This document shows, one piece after another, positions 61,390 through 64,000 of a DNA stretch of 64,000 bases (position 1 is its first letter; each line of letters starts with the position of its first letter). Both the position numbers and the translations under genes were made by a program. Below the pieces are notes generated by a model, which was not told where the DNA came from, did not search any database, and worked only from the letters and a program-made list of their open reading frames with translations. The stretch comes from Tolumonas sp008015085 (GTDB lineage Bacteria; Pseudomonadota; Gammaproteobacteria; Enterobacterales; Aeromonadaceae), in contig JAJUJX010000005.1 in the NCBI GenBank assembly GCA_029265125.1, positions 155,313-219,312 on the forward strand, given 5' to 3'.

Positions 61390-62280
61390 ATGCTTAAAAA
61401 TTATAATCTGACTATTCAAAAAGCACTGACCAACCATGCTTCACTGGCCATCAGTGATAAAGGTATTTCTTATATTCTGATCAAAAATGCCCATGCAGAA
61501 GCCGCAATCTCTCTGTTTGGTGCTCATTTGATGCACTACCAAGCCAATGGCAAACATCCATTACTGTGGATGAGTAACACAACTGCACAGGATGGCTCAA
61601 AACCTTACCGTGGCGGTGTACCAATCTGCTGGCCATGGTTTGGCCCTTCACCGGAGGATGTTGGCCTTGGCAAACCCGCTCACGGCTTTGCCCGCAATAT
61701 GACCTGGCAAATCGAAGGGGTCAGCGAGCAAGCTGAAGGCACATTAGTTCATCTGGTACTACACAGTTCAGCAGAAACACTCGCCATGTGGCCACATGAG
61801 TTTTGTCTGGAATTTGAAGTGTTTATTGGTGCAGAGTTAACCATGTCACTGACCACAGTTAACACCGGCGAACATGAACTGCGCTACCGTGGTGCTTTAC
61901 ACAGCTATTTTGAAACGCTGAATACTGACTCTGTAAAAGTCAGCGGATTAGGAAACCATTTCTTAGATAAGCTGGCTAAAAATGAAGGTATCCAGACTGG
62001 CGATTTTCTGCTGACTGAAGCTGTCGATCGGGTTTATACCGCACCTGAGAACTCTGTTTCCTTCACCAACGGCTACGAAACCATTCGAATGGATAACGGC
62101 AATGCCAATTCAGTCGTTGTCTGGAATCCATGGGAAAATGGTGCTGCCAATATGGCTGACTTTGACAATGACCGCTGGCAGACCATGGTATGTGTCGAAA
62201 CCGCACTGACGGGAGAAGGTGTAGTCGTGGCCGCAGGCGAAGAACACACATTGAGTGCCACGCTGCGATATATCGCATAA
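61390..62280 (+). CDS. yeaD: D-hexose-6-phosphate mutarotase YeaD
   Basis: A 296-residue galactose-mutarotase-like beta-sandwich enzyme that interconverts anomers of glucose 6-phosphate. The family signatures are RGGVPICWPWFGPS and GKPAHGFARNMTW with the catalytic His, and the Glu in VCVETAL near the C-terminus. Located after gapA as in E. coli. It fits with the GH4 and PTS genes, which produce alpha-glucose 6-phosphate, but is probably a general housekeeping gene. Confidence 0.93.
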   Translation: MLKNYNLTIQKALTNHASLAISDKGISYILIKNAHAEAAISLFGAHLMHYQANGKHPLLWMSNTTAQDGSKPYRGGVPICWPWFGPSPEDVGLGKPAHGFARNMTWQIEGVSEQAEGTLVHLVLHSSAETLAMWPHEFCLEFEVFIGAELTMSLTTVNTGEHELRYRGALHSYFETLNTDSVKVSGLGNHFLDKLAKNEGIQTGDFLLTEAVDRVYTAPENSVSFTNGYETIRMDNGNANSVVVWNPWENGAANMADFDNDRWQTMVCVETALTGEGVVVAAGEEHTLSATLRYIA

Positions 62281-62299
62281 ATCACTTCATCGGGATAAT

Positions 62300-62338
62300 A
62301 AAAAGCAGAACGCTCAACGGAAGAGTATTCTGCTTTTT
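62300..62338. terminator. Bidirectional terminator between yeaD and nadA
   Basis: AAAAAGCAGAA/TTCTGCTTTTT is a perfect 11-bp inverted repeat with a T-tract on both strands, in the convergent gap. Confidence 0.88.
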
Positions 62339-62356
62339 ACGTTTCAGAACATCGTA

Positions 62357-63418
62357 TCAGATGTTACTGCTCACCTTCTGCTGCAAACCTGCGGCAAAAT
62401 CCAGCATTCGGTTTAACGGAATCAGCGCCTTCTGACGCACAAGTTCATCCACAAAAATTTCATGATCTGTTGCCTGTTCAGACAATGCAGCATATATCGC
62501 TTCAAGACCATTCATCGCCATCCACGGACAATGCGCACAACTACGGCAAGTTGCGCCATCACCACCAGTCGGAGCTTCAATCATGATCTTATCCGGACAT
62601 GCTTGCTGCATCTTATAAAAGATGCCCCGATCAGTGGCAACAATCAATTTTTTCTGCGGAAGTTGTTGTGCGGCTTTAATTAACTGAGTGGTTGAGCCAA
62701 CCGCATCGGCCATGTCAATCACAGAGGCCGGTGATTCCGGGTGTACCAGCACAGCCGCATCAGGGTTTTCTGCTTTCAAACGCGCTAGTGCTTTTGCTTT
62801 GAACTCATCATGGACGATACACGCACCTTGCCAGCGCAGCATCTCCGCTCCGGTTTTCTTTTCAATGTAAGCACCTAAATGGCGATCTGGTGCCCACAGA
62901 ATTTTTTTACCTTCCGCATCCAGATGTTCTACTACTTCTAAAGCAATACTGGACGTCACAATCCAGTCTGCGCGTGCTTTAACTGCCGCAGAGGTATTGG
63001 CATAGACAACCACGGTATGATCAGGATGAGCATCACAGAATGCAGAGAACTCCTCTATTGGACAAGAAAGATCGAGCGAGCATTCTGCCTGCAATGTTGG
63101 CATCAGCACCTGTTTTTCCGGACTCAGGATCTTTGCCGTCTCGCCCATAAAGCGCACACCAGCCACAATCAATGTTTGTGCTGCATGTTGCTTACCAAAC
63201 TTAGCCATCTCCAGTGAATCGCCGATAAAGCCGCCAGTTGCTTCAGCCAGCGCCTGAATATCATGATCTGTGTAGTAATGCGCAATCAATACGGCATTTT
63301 TAGCTTTCAGTAATTCCAAGATGCGCGCAGTCAGCTCTTGCTTCCGTTCTGCAGACAAGGGAGCTGGAATTTGCGGGAAAGGATAGTCAATTTCAACCAC
63401 ATTGACTGAGCTGTTCAT
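62357..63418 (-). CDS. nadA: Quinolinate synthase NadA
   Basis: A 353-residue [4Fe-4S] enzyme that condenses iminoaspartate and dihydroxyacetone phosphate to quinolinate for NAD synthesis. Cluster cysteines are expected among LDLSCPIEEFSAFC, GACIVHDEF and TCRSCAHCPWMAMN; VLIAHYYTDHDIQALAEATG and FMGETAKIL are typical. It lies downstream of a tRNA-Lys gene on the same strand, as in E. coli where nadA follows the lysT tRNA cluster. No NadR operator was recognised in the 160-bp gap upstream. Confidence 0.96.
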   Translation of the reverse strand: MNSSVNVVEIDYPFPQIPAPLSAERKQELTARILELLKAKNAVLIAHYYTDHDIQALAEATGGFIGDSLEMAKFGKQHAAQTLIVAGVRFMGETAKILSPEKQVLMPTLQAECSLDLSCPIEEFSAFCDAHPDHTVVVYANTSAAVKARADWIVTSSIALEVVEHLDAEGKKILWAPDRHLGAYIEKKTGAEMLRWQGACIVHDEFKAKALARLKAENPDAAVLVHPESPASVIDMADAVGSTTQLIKAAQQLPQKKLIVATDRGIFYKMQQACPDKIMIEAPTGGDGATCRSCAHCPWMAMNGLEAIYAALSEQATDHEIFVDELVRQKALIPLNRMLDFAAGLQQKVSSNI

Positions 63419-63580
63419 ATCTGACTCCGGCTTACATTAATGCTGTGTCGATTATAACCGAGAAGAGTGAGTTGCTGAATTTTATTAATGATGTAGCACA
63501 GATAAACGCGTAATTATGCAGTTAAAACAGATTAAAATTTACTGATAAATATGAATGGAATTTTAAGGTCTTTAGAGAGA

Positions 63581-63635
63581 TGGTGGGTCGTGAAGGATTC
63601 GAACCTTCTACCAAAGGATTAAAAGTCCGCTGCTC
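63581..63635 (-). tRNA. tRNA-Lys (anticodon UUU), 5' part missing
   Basis: The 3' 55 nt of a tRNA-Lys: GAGC of the D arm, the anticodon arm GGACTTTTAATCC, the T arm AAGGTTCGAATCCTT and ACGACCCACCA with encoded CCA. The first 21 nt (acceptor 5' strand and most of the D arm) are absent because the sequence changes abruptly at about 63635. Its place before nadA is the expected one. It should be complete in the real genome. Confidence 0.9.
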
Positions 63636-63636
63636 G
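63635..63636. other. Chimeric junction
   Basis: The tRNA-Lys sequence matches expectation up to base 63635 and the GC-rich pil sequence begins at 63636. On the minus strand both sides share GAGCAG, a short microhomology at the join. See findings. Confidence 0.8.
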
Positions 63637-63941
63637 CCCTTATAGGCGCTGCGAAGGCCCGGCAGATCGAAAACGATGCGGGGCGGGTTGTCGGCGATGG
63701 TGAAGGCTGTGTAGTCGCGCAGCGCGCCATCGGCCTCAACGGTGATCACCACGCCGTCGCCCGACGGCACCGTGCTGACCGTTTTAAGAGCCGTCGCCGC
63801 CGATTCAAGCGGCTTTTCGGCACCCGAGCCTTTCACCTGGGCGGCGCCGGGGGACGCACCGACCGCCAGGACGGCAACCAGCAGGGCGGTAAAAATCACA
63901 GAGGCTAAATGGGTTCGACGATGGTTCAGATTGGTCATCAT
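63636..63941 (-). CDS. PilQ-like type IV pilus secretin, N-terminal fragment with AMIN domain (foreign sequence)
   Basis: About 102 codons from ATG 63941: a signal peptide (VIFTALLVAVLAVGASPGAAQ) followed by the start of an AMIN domain (DGVVITVEADGALRDYT, PPRIVFDLPGLRSAYKGEQ), the peptidoglycan-binding module found at the N-terminus of PilQ and AmiC. The frame then runs into the tRNA-Lys and continues as nonsense to a stop at 63522. Base composition is far more GC-rich than the rest of the window, and the protein style fits a deltaproteobacterial or similar PilQ. Most likely DNA of another organism joined by assembly or library artefact. Confidence 0.65.
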
Positions 63942-63942
63942 G

Positions 63943-63999
63943 TTACAGCTCTCCAGGAGGCTTCGGAAGGGTGATTTCCTTCTTCTGGGTTATGGTTTT
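63943..63999 (-). CDS. C-terminal end of a PilP-like protein (foreign sequence, partial)
   Basis: Eighteen codons ending LPKPPGEL and TAA, one base before the AMIN/PilQ start codon, in the position expected for pilP in a pilMNOPQ operon. Too short for a firm call; support is the spacing and the downstream gene. Confidence 0.35.
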   Translation of the reverse strand, partial: KTITQKKEITLPKPPGEL

Positions 64000-64000
64000 G

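Noticed and set aside
63522..63941. A 139-codon ORF as a single gene
   Set aside because: Its first 102 codons are foreign PilQ-like sequence and the rest is the complement of tRNA-Lys and flank; the ORF exists only because of the chimeric join.
1..64000. CRISPR array, insertion sequence, prophage or toxin-antitoxin module
   Set aside because: No regularly spaced repeats, transposase-like ORFs, phage structural genes or paired small toxin/antitoxin ORFs were recognised in a reading of both strands.

Overview
The window looks like a chromosomal contig from a gammaproteobacterium close to the Aeromonadales, most likely Tolumonas-like. This is inferred from moderate GC, an Aeromonas-type exeAB pair kept apart from the rest of the type II secretion genes, very high similarity of the core proteins to enterobacterial orthologues, and many E. 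coli-like gene neighbourhoods: nuoF-N, gppA/rhlB/trxA/rho, cca/folB/plsY/tsaD/rpsU/dnaG/rpoD/tRNA-Ile2, alaA-yfbR, ydjA/sppA/ansA, gapA-yeaD and nadA next to tRNA-Lys. No species assignment can be proved from the sequence alone.

Layout. 1-10665: the 3' part of the respiratory complex I operon (nuoF end to nuoN) and its terminator. 10690-16470: an alpha-glucoside utilisation region with a GntR/UTRA regulator, a YqhD-type aldehyde reductase, a SemiSWEET sugar transporter, a GH4 6-phospho-alpha-glucosidase and a PTS EIICB. A 21-bp palindrome, ATTGGT-N9-ACC(A/G)AT, lies in front of both the regulator and the PTS operon, and the PTS promoter also has a good CRP site. 16470-33640: housekeeping genes (stringent response, RNA helicase, thioredoxin, Rho, inorganic triphosphatase, ExeAB, CCA-adding enzyme, folate, phospholipid, t6A-tRNA, and the rpsU-dnaG-rpoD operon), ending in a tRNA-Ile2 (CAU) gene. 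33640-42000: a more AT-rich accessory stretch next to that tRNA. It carries small unknown ORFs and a tartrate block: MFS transporter, LysR, L-tartrate dehydratase TtdAB, a FAH-family enzyme and PEP carboxykinase.

42000-53340: two tandem paralogous lipoproteins of unknown function, MgtC, FabV enoyl reductase, PBP4, AlaA, YfbR, YdjA, SppA, AnsA and MsrB. 53430-60010: a malQ-glgB-glgX alpha-glucan operon. 60300-63420: gapA, yeaD, nadA. At 63581-63635 lies the 3' part of a tRNA-Lys gene, which breaks off inside the D arm and is joined to about 365 bp of clearly different, GC-rich DNA carrying the end of a pilP-like gene and the start of a pilQ-like (AMIN-domain) gene. I read this as an assembly or library chimera, and sequence to the right of about 63635 should not be attributed to this organism.

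The accessory physiology is coherent. Alpha-glucosides enter as phosphosugars and are split by the GH4 enzyme. Tartrate would enter by the MFS carrier, be dehydrated to oxaloacetate (first as the enol), possibly be handled by the FAH enzyme, and be drawn to PEP by PckA. The best candidates for something undescribed are the alpha-glucoside regulon with its SemiSWEET and YqhD partners, the FAH enzyme inside the tartrate block, and the tandem lipoprotein family. I saw no CRISPR array, insertion sequence, prophage or toxin-antitoxin system.
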